DNA of 35,042 bases from Candidatus Hydrogenedentota bacterium (lineage in GTDB: Bacteria; Hydrogenedentota; Hydrogenedentia; Hydrogenedentales; SLHB01). Positions 16,423-25,585 of this stretch are shown here, one piece after another. Under the pieces are notes generated by a model. The model saw only the letters and a list, made by a program, of their open reading frames with translations. It did not search any database and was not told where the DNA came from. Both the position numbers and the translations under genes were made by a program. The stretch spans positions 1-35,042 of the forward strand of contig JACRLJ010000044.1 of NCBI GenBank assembly GCA_016215105.1, in the 5' to 3' direction. Within the stretch, counting starts at the first letter, position 1. Each line of letters starts with the position of its first letter.

Positions 16423-18354
16423 ATGCGCGTGATCGTAGTTGTTGCCGACGACCCTGCCATTGCTGAGTCTCTGCGGGCGGCGTTACCGGAGAACGATCTT
16501 GTCTTGATCGAACCGAGCGTCGACGCCGCCCTGCGGCGTATGATTTCGATTAAGGCGGACGCCGCGATTGTTGACGATACCCCGCAATTGGGACGTCACG
16601 CGCTGAGCCGGCTGCGCGAAGCCGTACCAGCCATGCCGATCGTGATGCTTGCCAGCCGGAGCAATCCGGAGACGCTTGCGGGTTTCACGTTGGGCGGCGC
16701 CAGGGCCTGCCTTCCGAAGCCGTTCTCGTGTGAAGCGCTCCGCCAGGTCCTCTCCCAACTTAGCGCCGTTGAAATCGAACTGCCTGTGTCACGCGTGGCG
16801 GCGCCGCACCCGGTCGAATTCCTGGGGAGCAGCGGCGTTTCGGTCGGGCGTCACCAAGTGGCCCTGCGATGGCTCGGCCGCACGTCCGGCCTTATCCGCG
16901 AGCCGTTGCGGTTGAGTCAAAGCCTGGTGGATGCAGTCCTGGATATATTCGACACCGTACGCAGCGCAGTTCTCCTCGAGCAGGATGGAGTGGTTCGCGT
17001 GGCCGCGAGTCATGGCATTGCGCCTGAGGTCATCGGGTCACTGCGCCTTAGCTTCGCGTCCGGCCTCATGCGTTGGTTCGAGGGAAATCCGTGCCTGATC
17101 GACCGAGCGGCGCACCGCGCCGAATTCGACGCCATTAAAGAGATGCAATTGCTTGGAGCCCGTCTCGCCATGCCGCTGTTGAGCGGAGGCAGGGTGTGCG
17201 GCGCGATTCTCGTCGGAGACAAAGCCACCGGCGGAGAATACTCCCTGGAAGAACGCGACTTGCTTACCGTGATGGCGCGAAGCGCCTCCGTGGCGATTGA
17301 AAACGCCAAACTTTACCGGGACAGTTCGCGCCACCAGAGCCGGCTCGACGCGATACTCGCGAATATCACGGCGGGCGTCGTTACAGTCGCTCAGAACAAG
17401 ACGATCTCCATGATGAATCAAAGCGCGGAACGAATCCTTCAGATTCGCGCCGTGGATGTACTGGGGCGCAGCGTGCAGAAGCTGGGATCGGCGTTCGCCG
17501 ATATCGTGTTGCGCACCTTGACGGACGGCCAGCCGCTCCTGCGCAAAGAGATCACGGACCCTGCCATCGACGCGACGCTGGGTCTCAGCGCCACACCCTT
17601 GGGCGCCGAAGGCGTCGTGGTGATTTTCACCAAATTGGAGGAGGCGTCCGCGCCGCCCAGCGAACTCGCGTACAGTCCTTTTTGGGAGTATCTCGCGTCG
17701 CGCGTGGCCCAGGAAATCAAGAACCCCATGGTGGCCATCAATACGTTTGCCCAGTTGTTGCCCCGCAAATACGCTTCCGAGGACTTCCGGGAAACCTTCG
17801 GGACGGTGGTGCAGAAAGAGGTCACGCGGATCAATTCCGTGGTCGAGACCCTATTCGATTTTGCGCGCCAGCCCCGATTGGTGCTGCAACGCACGAATCT
17901 GAACGACACCCTCCGCAATGCCTTGCGTTCATTCGATGACGTGCTTGCGGCGCGAAACATCAAACTGAACCTCGACTGCGATCCCGCGGTCGCCGAAGCC
18001 GACCTGGACCCGGTCTTCTTTTCACAAGCCGTGCATAACGTGGTTCAAAATGCGATTGACGCCATGCCGCAGGGGGGAAATCTCACGGTTAAGACGAAAC
18101 GCGCCGCGGAAGGCAGCGAAGTCCTCATCGCGGATTCCGGCCCCGGTGTTCCGGACCAAGACGCTTCACTCATTTTCATGCCATTCTTCAGCACCAAGGA
18201 ACAAGGTATGGGATTGGGACTGACCGTCGCCAATCGCATCATGCAACAGCACGAGGGGCAGCTCAAACTGGTTGTGACACAGGAACCGGGCGGCGCCTTC
18301 GCATTATCTCTGCCCGCATCAAAGGAAGCCCATGCAAACCATACTAGCGGTTGA
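16423..18354 (+). CDS. Receiver-GAF-PAS histidine kinase homologue without the phosphoacceptor His
   Basis: The 643-residue cytoplasmic protein starts with a receiver domain (Asp9/Asp10, phosphoacceptor Asp51 or Asp52, Lys99 in LPKPF), then GAF (about 150-300), PAS (about 305-410), an HisKA-like segment and HATPase_c. The H-box equivalent reads RVAQEIKNPMVAINTF: Gln430 (codon CAG, 17710-17712) stands where kinases have His. The N, G1 and G2 boxes are intact (NVVQNAIDAM, ADSGPGVPD, GMGLGLTVA). From the HisKA segment on, it closely parallels the preceding kinase, suggesting tandem duplication and divergence. It probably cannot autophosphorylate on His, but could bind ATP, act as a phosphatase or heterodimer partner, or be regulated through its receiver. 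GGAGG lies 11 bases before the ATG; its end overlaps the next gene by 23 bp. Confidence 0.88.
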   Translation: MRVIVVVADDPAIAESLRAALPENDLVLIEPSVDAALRRMISIKADAAIVDDTPQLGRHALSRLREAVPAMPIVMLASRSNPETLAGFTLGGARACLPKPFSCEALRQVLSQLSAVEIELPVSRVAAPHPVEFLGSSGVSVGRHQVALRWLGRTSGLIREPLRLSQSLVDAVLDIFDTVRSAVLLEQDGVVRVAASHGIAPEVIGSLRLSFASGLMRWFEGNPCLIDRAAHRAEFDAIKEMQLLGARLAMPLLSGGRVCGAILVGDKATGGEYSLEERDLLTVMARSASVAIENAKLYRDSSRHQSRLDAILANITAGVVTVAQNKTISMMNQSAERILQIRAVDVLGRSVQKLGSAFADIVLRTLTDGQPLLRKEITDPAIDATLGLSATPLGAEGVVVIFTKLEEASAPPSELAYSPFWEYLASRVAQEIKNPMVAINTFAQLLPRKYASEDFRETFGTVVQKEVTRINSVVETLFDFARQPRLVLQRTNLNDTLRNALRSFDDVLAARNIKLNLDCDPAVAEADLDPVFFSQAVHNVVQNAIDAMPQGGNLTVKTKRAAEGSEVLIADSGPGVPDQDASLIFMPFFSTKEQGMGLGLTVANRIMQQHEGQLKLVVTQEPGGAFALSLPASKEAHANHTSG

Positions 18355-19729
18355 CGATGAAGCGAGCGTCTGCCAAGCGTATAGGATGATCCTTTCGGAC
18401 CGTTACAACGTCTTGCTTGCCGGCAGCGGGGCCGAGGCCTTCACCATCATCGATGACGCTCACGTAGATCTGATTCTGCTAGACCAGATCATGCCCGGCA
18501 TGACCGGGACGGACGTGCTGCGCGAATTGCGCCGCCGAAACGAGACTATGCCCGTGATTATGGTCACGGCGTCCGGCGCCGTCCCGTCCGTAGTTGAAGC
18601 CATGAAGCTTGGCGCGCGCGAGTACGTGCTGAAACCGTTCGACGTGGACGAAATCGTCTTGGTGGTCGAACGGACGCTCGCGGAACAGCGGGACAGGCAG
18701 GAACTCAACGCGCTCCGCGAAGCCGGGACCTGCGGGTTTGGCTCCATCGTCGGTGAAAGCTCGGCCGTGATGCAGACGCTCACGCTGATCCATCAGGCCG
18801 CAAAAGTAGATTCCACCGTGCTGATTACCGGCGAGAGTGGAACGGGAAAGGACCTTGCGGCTCGCGCAATTCACTCCAGCGGTAAGCGCGCGGAGGAGGC
18901 GTTTGTCGCGGTTTCCTGCTGCGCCATTCCCGAGCCTTTGGTCGAGAGCGAACTCTATGGCCACGAACGAGGGGCCTTTACCGGGGCGACCGAGCGGCGT
19001 ATCGGCAAAATGCAGGTCGCGGACCGCGGTACGCTTTTTCTCGATGAATTGGGTGAGATGCCGCTCGAAGCGCAAGCCAAACTTCTTCGCGTTCTTCAGG
19101 ATGGACGCTTCTACCCCGTCGGTAGCTCCAAAGTGATCGAGGTGGATACCCGATTCGTATGCGCCACCAACCGCAATCTGCGTGACGCTATCGCGCAGGG
19201 ACGATTTCGCGAGGACTTGTTCTACCGCATCAACGTCATTCCGATCGAAATGCCCCCGTTGCGTCAGCGGCGCGAAGACATACCGCTCTTGGTCAATCAC
19301 TTCATTGGAAAGCATGCGCCCCGCGCGAATGCTCGCACACACGCGTTTAGCCTAAAGGCGATGTCCCAGCTAGCGTCATATCATTGGCCCGGAAATATCC
19401 GGGAACTCGAAAACACTATCGAGCGGGTTCTCGTCTACCACGGCCATCACGACGTCATCGGCCCAGAGCACCTTACTGGCATCCTGCCGGGAACTTTGAC
19501 GGACGACACCAGTCAACTGACGGAATTCGAGGGGCTTTCGCTGGCGGATGCTACCGGACGCCTTGAACGCCGTCTCATTCTGCGAGCGCTGGAGCGCAGT
19601 AACCAGGTGCAGTCTCGAGCCGCGGAACTCTTGGGCACGACTCGGCGAATTCTCAAGTACAAAATGGATCAGCTGGGCATCGAGTCCGCCGCGGAAGATG
19701 CGGAGCAGCCACGATCCAATTCCGCCTGA
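18332..19729 (+). CDS. NtrC-family sigma54-dependent response regulator
   Basis: This 465-residue protein has a receiver domain (Asp8/Asp9, phospho-Asp51 in LLDQIMPGMTG, Lys in LKPF), a central AAA+ domain and a Fis-type helix-turn-helix. The AAA+ part has Walker A GESGTGKD, the sigma54-contact loop GAFTGA, Walker B TLFLDELGEM and the arginine-finger region FREDLFYRINV. The C-terminal DNA-binding helices lie around NQVQSRAAELLGTTRRILKYKM. It should activate sigma54 promoters when phosphorylated, presumably by the upstream membrane kinase. I found no convincing -24/-12 promoter (GG-N10-GC context) in the gaps of this window, so its targets probably lie elsewhere. AAGGA precedes the start by about 6 bases inside the upstream gene. 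Confidence 0.95.
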   Translation: MQTILAVDDEASVCQAYRMILSDRYNVLLAGSGAEAFTIIDDAHVDLILLDQIMPGMTGTDVLRELRRRNETMPVIMVTASGAVPSVVEAMKLGAREYVLKPFDVDEIVLVVERTLAEQRDRQELNALREAGTCGFGSIVGESSAVMQTLTLIHQAAKVDSTVLITGESGTGKDLAARAIHSSGKRAEEAFVAVSCCAIPEPLVESELYGHERGAFTGATERRIGKMQVADRGTLFLDELGEMPLEAQAKLLRVLQDGRFYPVGSSKVIEVDTRFVCATNRNLRDAIAQGRFREDLFYRINVIPIEMPPLRQRREDIPLLVNHFIGKHAPRANARTHAFSLKAMSQLASYHWPGNIRELENTIERVLVYHGHHDVIGPEHLTGILPGTLTDDTSQLTEFEGLSLADATGRLERRLILRALERSNQVQSRAAELLGTTRRILKYKMDQLGIESAAEDAEQPRSNSA

Positions 19730-19814
19730 TTCAGGCAAAGAACACTCGACGTAAGACTGATGGCCCCGCGCCATCTTCATCTATGGCAAGACACACAATG
19801 GAGGAGTCGGAAGC

Positions 19815-20711
19815 ATGTCGGTAACGGTAGTTGGTTCGGTCGCATTGGATACCGTGGAAACGCCCTGGGGCCGAAACGAAGAGGGACTCGGCGGCGCCGC
19901 CACGTTCTTTTCTCTGGCGGCTGCGAATTACACTACCGTTCACTTGGTTGGTGTCGTCGGCGCGGACTTTCCCAAGCAACATATCGAGTTGCTGCAAAAG
20001 AAGAGCATCAACTTGGACGGTCTCGAGCGCGCCGCCGGCAAGACGTTTCGCTGGTCTGGCCGGTACCACGATGATGTGAACATGCGAGACACCCTGGATA
20101 CGCAATTGAACGTGTTCGAGCAATTCCACCCCAAGCTGCCCGCCGACGCGCGAAAGTCGAAGTACCTGTTTCTCGGCAACATTCACCCCGCGCTGCAATT
20201 GGAGGTGCTCGATCAGGCGGAACCCGCGTTCGTAGCGCTGGATACCATGAACCTCTGGATAAACATACAACTGGAGGAGCTCAAGAAAGTGCTTGCGCGC
20301 GTAGACGCGATCATCATCAATGATTCCGAGGTCCGGGATCTCACGGGCCACAGGAATCTAGTCAAAGGCGCCGCCGCTGTTCGCGCGCTTGGCCCCCGCG
20401 TAGTCGTCATCAAGAAAGGGGAGCACGGTTGCCTGCTCTTTCACGAGGGCGAGTTCTTTTCCGCGCCTGCCCTGCCTTTGGAAAATGTTGTCGATCCTAC
20501 GGGCGCCGGCGATACCTTTGCCGGCGGATTCATGGGGTACTTGTCGCAACAAGACGCAACCGATTTCTCGACGCTCAAGCGGGCCGTGGTGCATGGAAGC
20601 GTGGTCGCCTCGTTCACCTGCGAGAAGTTCGGTCCAGACCGGCTCATGGAAATCGGACCCGGCGACATCCGGACACGGTACGAGCAGTTCGAGCGCCTCT
20701 CAGCCTTCTAG
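19815..20711 (+). CDS. PfkB/ribokinase-family carbohydrate kinase
   Basis: The 298-residue protein opens with VTVVGSVALDTV and GLGGAATFFSLAAANY, the PfkB N-terminal glycine-rich signature. The C-terminal signature VVDPTGAGDTFAGGFMGYL contains the catalytic base Asp in GAGD. It phosphorylates a sugar or nucleoside with ATP; the precise substrate (adenosine, fructose, ribose or other) cannot be assigned. GGAGT lies upstream of the ATG. The 85-bp gap after the response regulator holds no clear terminator, so it may be the last gene of the operon, though an own promoter cannot be excluded. Confidence 0.88.
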   Translation: MSVTVVGSVALDTVETPWGRNEEGLGGAATFFSLAAANYTTVHLVGVVGADFPKQHIELLQKKSINLDGLERAAGKTFRWSGRYHDDVNMRDTLDTQLNVFEQFHPKLPADARKSKYLFLGNIHPALQLEVLDQAEPAFVALDTMNLWINIQLEELKKVLARVDAIIINDSEVRDLTGHRNLVKGAAAVRALGPRVVVIKKGEHGCLLFHEGEFFSAPALPLENVVDPTGAGDTFAGGFMGYLSQQDATDFSTLKRAVVHGSVVASFTCEKFGPDRLMEIGPGDIRTRYEQFERLSAF

Positions 20712-20893
20712 ACCCTGAGAGTCTACGAGTCCGGCCGCTCTTGCGTCAAGCTGTCGGAGCGGTCTGATTCGGACGGATCCGGCCGATCTGCGTCTTCCGT
20801 GATCGCGTTGCATCCGCCTCCGCCCCTTTATGTCGCGGTATCCAATATGCTCTAATCTTCCTTGCCGCGCCTCGCGGTTTGAAGGACTCTCAC

Positions 20894-21484
20894 ATGGCTA
20901 TACGCAAACACGAAGACCCGATAGAGCTGTTCAAGGAATGGTACAAGGAAGTCGACAAGTGCAATTTTGAGGAGCCGACCGCCATGACTCTCGCGACGGC
21001 CACCCCTTCGGGTGTCCCGTCCGCACGCGTGGTGCTCCTGAAAGGAGTTGATCAGCGCGGTTTTGTTTTTTACACCAATCTGGAGAGCCAAAAAGGCGAG
21101 CAGTTGCGCGCCAATCCGCAGGCGGCCCTGTGTTTTCATTGGATGCCGCTTGGCAAGCAAATACGTGTGGAAGGCCCCGTGGAGCTGGTGAGCAACGAAG
21201 AGGCCGACGCATACTTTGCGTCCCGCGCCCGCGATAGCCAAATCGGCGCTTGGGCGTCGCGTCAGTCGCGACCGCTAGCGAGCCGCTTCGATCTCGAGAA
21301 GCGAATCGCCGAATTCGCGCTGAAGTTCGGCATTAGTAAAGTCCCCCGGCCTCCGTTCTGGTCCGGGTACCGCGTTATCCCCCAGCGAATTGAATTCTGG
21401 AAGAGTGGAATGTTCCGTCTGCATGATCGGCTGGTGTACGAGAAGACGGACGAGGGCTGGCTCACACGCGAACTGTTCCCATAG
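20894..21484 (+). CDS. pdxH: Pyridoxamine 5'-phosphate oxidase
   Basis: This 196-residue protein is a full-length PdxH, the FMN enzyme that oxidises pyridoxamine or pyridoxine 5'-phosphate to pyridoxal 5'-phosphate, the last step of vitamin B6 salvage. Visible hallmarks are [23 protein letters not shown] and [13 protein letters not shown] (FMN and phosphate contacts), [15 protein letters not shown], and the C-terminal signature [21 protein letters not shown] at 20894 has GAAGGA 7 bases upstream; a TTG at 20879 is in frame but unsupported. The 182-bp gap upstream shows only a weak -10-like TCTAAT. The gene is monocistronic, facing the BACON-vWA genes. Confidence 0.95.
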   Translation: MAIRKHEDPIELFKEWYKEVDKCNFEEPTAMTLATATPSGVPSARVVLLKGVDQRGFVFYTNLESQKGEQLRANPQAALCFHWMPLGKQIRVEGPVELVSNEEADAYFASRARDSQIGAWASRQSRPLASRFDLEKRIAEFALKFGISKVPRPPFWSGYRVIPQRIEFWKSGMFRLHDRLVYEKTDEGWLTRELFP

Positions 21485-21504
21485 ACTGAGGGCGCCGGTT
21501 GGCC

Positions 21505-21558
21505 GGGACTGACCCCGTACCTTGCAGGATAGTCTTGCGCGAAACACGGGGTCTGCCC
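21505..21558. repeat. REP-like interrupted palindrome I
   Basis: GGG plus GACCCCGT (21511-21518) pairs with ACGGGGTC (21546-21553) plus CCC around a loop of about 27 bases. Its CTGACCCCG core resembles the arms of the palindrome at 28224-28318. It has no T-tract and lies between convergent genes. Confidence 0.5.
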
Positions 21559-21585
21559 CTTACTTCGAACAGGTCATACATAAGA

Positions 21586-21619
21586 CGAAGCGGGCGGCCC
21601 TTCCAGGCCGCCCGCTTCG
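21586..21619. terminator. Bidirectional terminator between pdxH and the BACON-vWA genes
   Basis: A perfect 14-bp stem (CGAAGCGGGCGGCC and its complement) with a six-base loop lies in the 160-bp gap between convergent genes. The T-tract is short on both strands, but strength and position suggest it ends both transcripts. Confidence 0.75.
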
Positions 21620-21644
21620 AGTTTCGCAACCTTCTTGCAGTGAC

Positions 21645-24600
21645 TTATCCGGTCACGTTGATCGTGACGTTTTGTGTTCCGCCGTTTGACGTGATTGGAA
21701 TTGTATACGTGTACGTATTGCCCACGGTCAGGCCCGTACGATCCACGGTCAACCCAATCGAGTCGGTCTCACTCGTCGTTATGCCCGATGACGGAGTCGC
21801 GGTCAGCCACGTTGGGAGCGCCGCCGCGCTAAACTGCCAGTTTAGCGTGCTCTGCCCTGAATTCGTGATAGTGAGGGTATCCGACGTGGAAACCGCCCCA
21901 AAATCGATCAAGTTCGAGCTCACCGATAGCGCCGGGTTCGTGATTTGCATCGTGATGGGGATCTGAATCGAATTCGCTATCGCAAGCGTGTTGCCGGTAT
22001 ACACGAATACGATGGTTCCCGAATAGAAACCGGGGTCGCCCGTACGATCCGCCGTCACCGTCACCGTGTCCGCGCCAACGGTTGTGTTGCGGCTGCCATC
22101 GGCCGGGTCCACAGTCACAAAGGTTGGGTTGGACTGAACTTCCCAATTCAACTGCACCGACGATGGCGTGACGCCATATGGATAGCTGCCACCGATATTC
22201 TGAACCGTCAACGCTTGCGAGTTGAGCGCCGTGCCAAACGCAATGGACGTCGGCGCAATCAGAGCCGTCGGGAACGCAGGAGCGATAGAACCGTCGGCGC
22301 CGACCGTGATCGTATCCGGGTACACGAAGTACTTCGGTTCTGGGTCGGCGGAGTAAATCGTATTGTCGACCGTCAGGGCAACAGTGAACGGAGTCACGCC
22401 GACCGCCGGGAAAGTCAACGTGAGCAGATTGCCGAAGGCGCCGTACTGGAGCACGTCGGTTGGAGCCGGCGCGGTCAGCGTGTAGACCCCGCCGCCGAGG
22501 GGCGTCAGCGTCCAGCCGTCAGTCGCTCCGCCGTCCGCCGCAGTGACCAGGGCCGGAGGATCGAACGCCTCGGCGCTGGTCAACGTGAATCGGAATTTGT
22601 TCACATTACGCGGCGCATAGTCGAGCCGCAGCGTGACGGTCGCCGCGCCTCCGGCGACACCGGAGCTGCGCATCGAAATCTGTCCCATCTTCACATCGCC
22701 GGCGATCTCGCTTAACTTGAGGTCTTGAGCGAAGGTGCCCTGAAGAAGGCCCTCATCCGGACTGTCATTCGGATCGTTAACCTGCGCGTTCACGCGGGCC
22801 GGAACTCGTTCCGTTTCGTTCAGCGTCACGTACGTCAAGACCATCTGAGACGACAAGTCGCTGAGGATCGTCTGGAGTTTTTGATCCAGTTCCGCCACTG
22901 TCGGGTCGCCGTTCGCATCGCCGCGTGTCGCATAGTAGTGACCACCCGAACTTACCGCCAAACGGGCCAAGGGCTCGTTGTTCACATCCTTGCCCCAGCC
23001 GATCGAGAATATCCGCATCCGATTCGCGACGGCGAGATCCACCGTATCCTGCATGATTCCCGGCGGCGTCGTGAGACGTCCGTCCGAGACCATCACCAGC
23101 GCCCGTACGTCCGCGTTGTCAAATGAGAGAAGCTGCGCATCGACATCCCGCAACCGGCCCGCCGCGTCATCGACCGCCGGAAGAATTGGAGACGCCCCGT
23201 GATCCGAAATCCTGATATCGTGCAGAGCCGTCTTGAGCGCGGTCTTGTCTTCCGTGAAATCGCGCACCAAACGCGTCGCCTGGCTGCGATCATGGAATTC
23301 CATCAACGCGACGCGGTATTGCGCCGGAATGCCATCAATAAAATCGGACACGGTCTGTTCGTACGCCGCATGCAGTTGGTCCGTTCCAAGAAGTCCAAGG
23401 CCCTGCGCCGCGTCATACACGCTTCCCGAGAAGTCCAGCATGATCACCATATTGGTCCGCAGGTTCGCGCCCGACGTGACGAACTGATTCGTTTCCGTCG
23501 TCTCCAGCGAAACGCCGTTTTCGATGATCGGGAACGAATTCGCCAAATCCGCCGGCGTCGCGAACATGGCGCGATTGCGGAAATGCCTCATGATGAACGC
23601 GAATTGCACCAACGAAGGAATCCGCGTCCGCGCGTTGGCCAGCTCGAACGACAGCGGAGCAGCTTCCACCGAGACGAGCACCTGCTTTGGCGCTATGTCG
23701 GTAATGACAGCGCCCGTCCCATCCACCGCTTGGATGGTGAAGGTGCCCGTTGAGCCGCGGCTTTCCAGGCTCCCCCGATCAACGGAGACGCTAATCGTGC
23801 GATAGTCCTTGAATGGCGGCGGGCTGGCCACGCCAATGCTGTTGCCGGTAGATGGGCTATTGAACAGCCACACCTTGTCACTGCTCACGGTGAAGTTGAG
23901 TATCGTGCCCGGATCGCCATAGTTCGCGACGCCGAAGCTGCCTACACTGGCCAGCAAACCGAAGTCCAGTTCATCCGCATCGGTTCCAATCGAGGCGCGC
24001 AACGGCACCACCATGCTCACTTCAATTATCGCGTTGCCGCCGTTCGATGTAACCGGAACGTCCTGTTTGTACGCGCCAACCGCAAGGTCCGTGCGGTCAA
24101 CCGTAACAGTTACGGTGTCTGTCTGAGTGGTAAGTGAACCGGCCACCGGAGCCATGGCGAGCCACGAGGGGAACTCGGCGGGGTCAATATTCCAGTCCAG
24201 CGAGCCCGTTCCGGTATTACGAATGGTGAATGTCAGCGTAGTGTCCCGGTCGCCAAGCGGCACGAGCGGGCGCTCGTCGGCCGACACCTGGCCGGTTTCT
24301 ATTGTCAGGACCGGGGTCACTGCGACAGTCATCGTGACGGAGACCGTAGCGCTCCCGACGTTCGGTGAAGACGTAACGGAAAGGTCATGGGTGTAATTCC
24401 CAGGAGCCAGGCCAGTGCGGTTCGCGCTGACAAGCACTCCGTGCGCCGTCGTTGTAATGCTTCCGCTCGTCGGCGCCGCCACGCTCAGCCAGGCCGGAAG
24501 ACCGGCGGTATTGACGGTCCAATTCACCGTACCCGTGCCCGCGTTGGCAATCGTGAACAGCTTGTTGGTGGCGAATGATCCAAAATTCAGTGTCAAAGGC

Positions 24601-25583
24601 GAAACCACCATTTGGGTCGCCGCTACGGACGCCGTGACGTTTACCGTGGCGGCCCCGCCATTCGAGGTGATCGAAAGCGTTCCCGCAAGCGGACCAGCGC
24701 CCAGTCCCGTTCGATCCACGGTCACGGTGATCGTGGCCGGTGTGGTGGTCGTCGCCCCTGTCGCCGATGAAACGCTTAACCAGGACAAGCTCTCGGTCAG
24801 TGTCCAATTCAGCGTCCCGGTTCCGGTGTTGCTAATAGTGAAGGTAGACGTCGTCGTTTGCGCGCCGAAGTCCAATGACAAAGGCGCCACCGACAATATC
24901 GGTATCGCCCCGGCGACGGTCACGGTCACGGCGATGGTGGCGTTTCCGCCGTCGGATGTGATGGTAATAGTGGCGGTGGGGGATCCCGATAGCGTGCTTC
25001 GGTCTATCGTCGCGGTAATCGCATCCGTCTCGCTGGTCGTAGTGCCGGACGTCGCGTTGAGTGTGAGCCAGGTCTGGTCGCTGGCCGCCGTCCAATTCAA
25101 CGTTCCCGTACCCGTATTCCGAATCGTGAATCCGCGATCCAAATCCGTGGATCCAAAATCGAGGCTGCTCGGATTCACCGACAATACCGGAGTGGGGGGG
25201 CCAACCACGGTGACGCTCACCGCCACGTTCTGGTTTCCGCCATTCGATGTAATCACGACCTGGCCGCTATGTATACCTGCGGTGAGCCCGGTCCGGTCAA
25301 TGGTCATTGTTACCGCTTGAAGGGCGTTATGCGCCAAACTCCCGCTCAGCGGCGCCGCGGTTAGCCAGGAAGGGCTTGAGGTGATGGTCCAGTTAAGCGT
25401 CCCGCCACCCGTATTTGAAATATTGAACACATCTGTTTCCGGCCCCGGGAGGGACGGGGGAAGAAAATTGAAGGCCAGGTTCGAGACCGACATCTGCGGT
25501 GGAAATGTGCTGGGACAGCCCACAGCCCAAATCAGCGCGCACAGAAGTCCGTATTGAATGAGGCGAGGTGATACGCGTGGCAT
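21645..25583 (-). CDS. Large BACON-repeat / von Willebrand A lipoprotein
   Basis: The 1312-residue protein has a lipobox at AVGCPS near residue 23, so it is probably lipid-anchored outside the cytoplasm. About six BACON-type beta-sandwich repeats of roughly 95 residues follow (to about residue 620). Each has an LDFG-like start, a NTGTGTLNWT strand, a WL pair, a TVDRTGL segment and a SNGG end. A von Willebrand A domain comes next, with an intact MIDAS Asp717-x-Ser-x-Ser in LDFSGS. A beta-rich segment and two more BACON repeats reach the C-terminus. BACON modules are thought to bind glycans or mucins; vWA domains bind protein ligands through a metal ion. AAGGAG lies 6 bases before the ATG, within the end of the upstream gene, two bases away, showing translational coupling. 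Confidence 0.88.
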   Translation of the reverse strand: MPRVSPRLIQYGLLCALIWAVGCPSTFPPQMSVSNLAFNFLPPSLPGPETDVFNISNTGGGTLNWTITSSPSWLTAAPLSGSLAHNALQAVTMTIDRTGLTAGIHSGQVVITSNGGNQNVAVSVTVVGPPTPVLSVNPSSLDFGSTDLDRGFTIRNTGTGTLNWTAASDQTWLTLNATSGTTTSETDAITATIDRSTLSGSPTATITITSDGGNATIAVTVTVAGAIPILSVAPLSLDFGAQTTTSTFTISNTGTGTLNWTLTESLSWLSVSSATGATTTTPATITVTVDRTGLGAGPLAGTLSITSNGGAATVNVTASVAATQMVVSPLTLNFGSFATNKLFTIANAGTGTVNWTVNTAGLPAWLSVAAPTSGSITTTAHGVLVSANRTGLAPGNYTHDLSVTSSPNVGSATVSVTMTVAVTPVLTIETGQVSADERPLVPLGDRDTTLTFTIRNTGTGSLDWNIDPAEFPSWLAMAPVAGSLTTQTDTVTVTVDRTDLAVGAYKQDVPVTSNGGNAIIEVSMVVPLRASIGTDADELDFGLLASVGSFGVANYGDPGTILNFTVSSDKVWLFNSPSTGNSIGVASPPPFKDYRTISVSVDRGSLESRGSTGTFTIQAVDGTGAVITDIAPKQVLVSVEAAPLSFELANARTRIPSLVQFAFIMRHFRNRAMFATPADLANSFPIIENGVSLETTETNQFVTSGANLRTNMVIMLDFSGSVYDAAQGLGLLGTDQLHAAYEQTVSDFIDGIPAQYRVALMEFHDRSQATRLVRDFTEDKTALKTALHDIRISDHGASPILPAVDDAAGRLRDVDAQLLSFDNADVRALVMVSDGRLTTPPGIMQDTVDLAVANRMRIFSIGWGKDVNNEPLARLAVSSGGHYYATRGDANGDPTVAELDQKLQTILSDLSSQMVLTYVTLNETERVPARVNAQVNDPNDSPDEGLLQGTFAQDLKLSEIAGDVKMGQISMRSSGVAGGAATVTLRLDYAPRNVNKFRFTLTSAEAFDPPALVTAADGGATDGWTLTPLGGGVYTLTAPAPTDVLQYGAFGNLLTLTFPAVGVTPFTVALTVDNTIYSADPEPKYFVYPDTITVGADGSIAPAFPTALIAPTSIAFGTALNSQALTVQNIGGSYPYGVTPSSVQLNWEVQSNPTFVTVDPADGSRNTTVGADTVTVTADRTGDPGFYSGTIVFVYTGNTLAIANSIQIPITMQITNPALSVSSNLIDFGAVSTSDTLTITNSGQSTLNWQFSAAALPTWLTATPSSGITTSETDSIGLTVDRTGLTVGNTYTYTIPITSNGGTQNVTINVTG

Positions 25584-25585
25584 GG

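Noticed and set aside
16423-18354. Possibility that the receiver-bearing kinase homologue is a broken gene
   Set aside because: The frame is intact over 643 codons, the domains have normal length and the ATP-binding boxes are complete; only the phosphoacceptor residue differs.
20800-20816. Sigma54-like GATCGCGTTGCAT upstream of pdxH
   Set aside because: The invariant GG of the -24 element is CG here; one element alone is not convincing.
24415-25320. A 301-codon plus-strand frame within the BACON region, Val/Ser/Thr-rich
   Set aside because: It is the complement of the repeated BACON coding sequence; the repetitive look arises from the repeats on the other strand.
21645-25583. Regularly spaced similar DNA blocks that could suggest a CRISPR array or tandem repeat locus
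   Set aside because: The period is about 280-300 bp, blocks are diverged, and they correspond to protein beta-sandwich repeats within one open frame.
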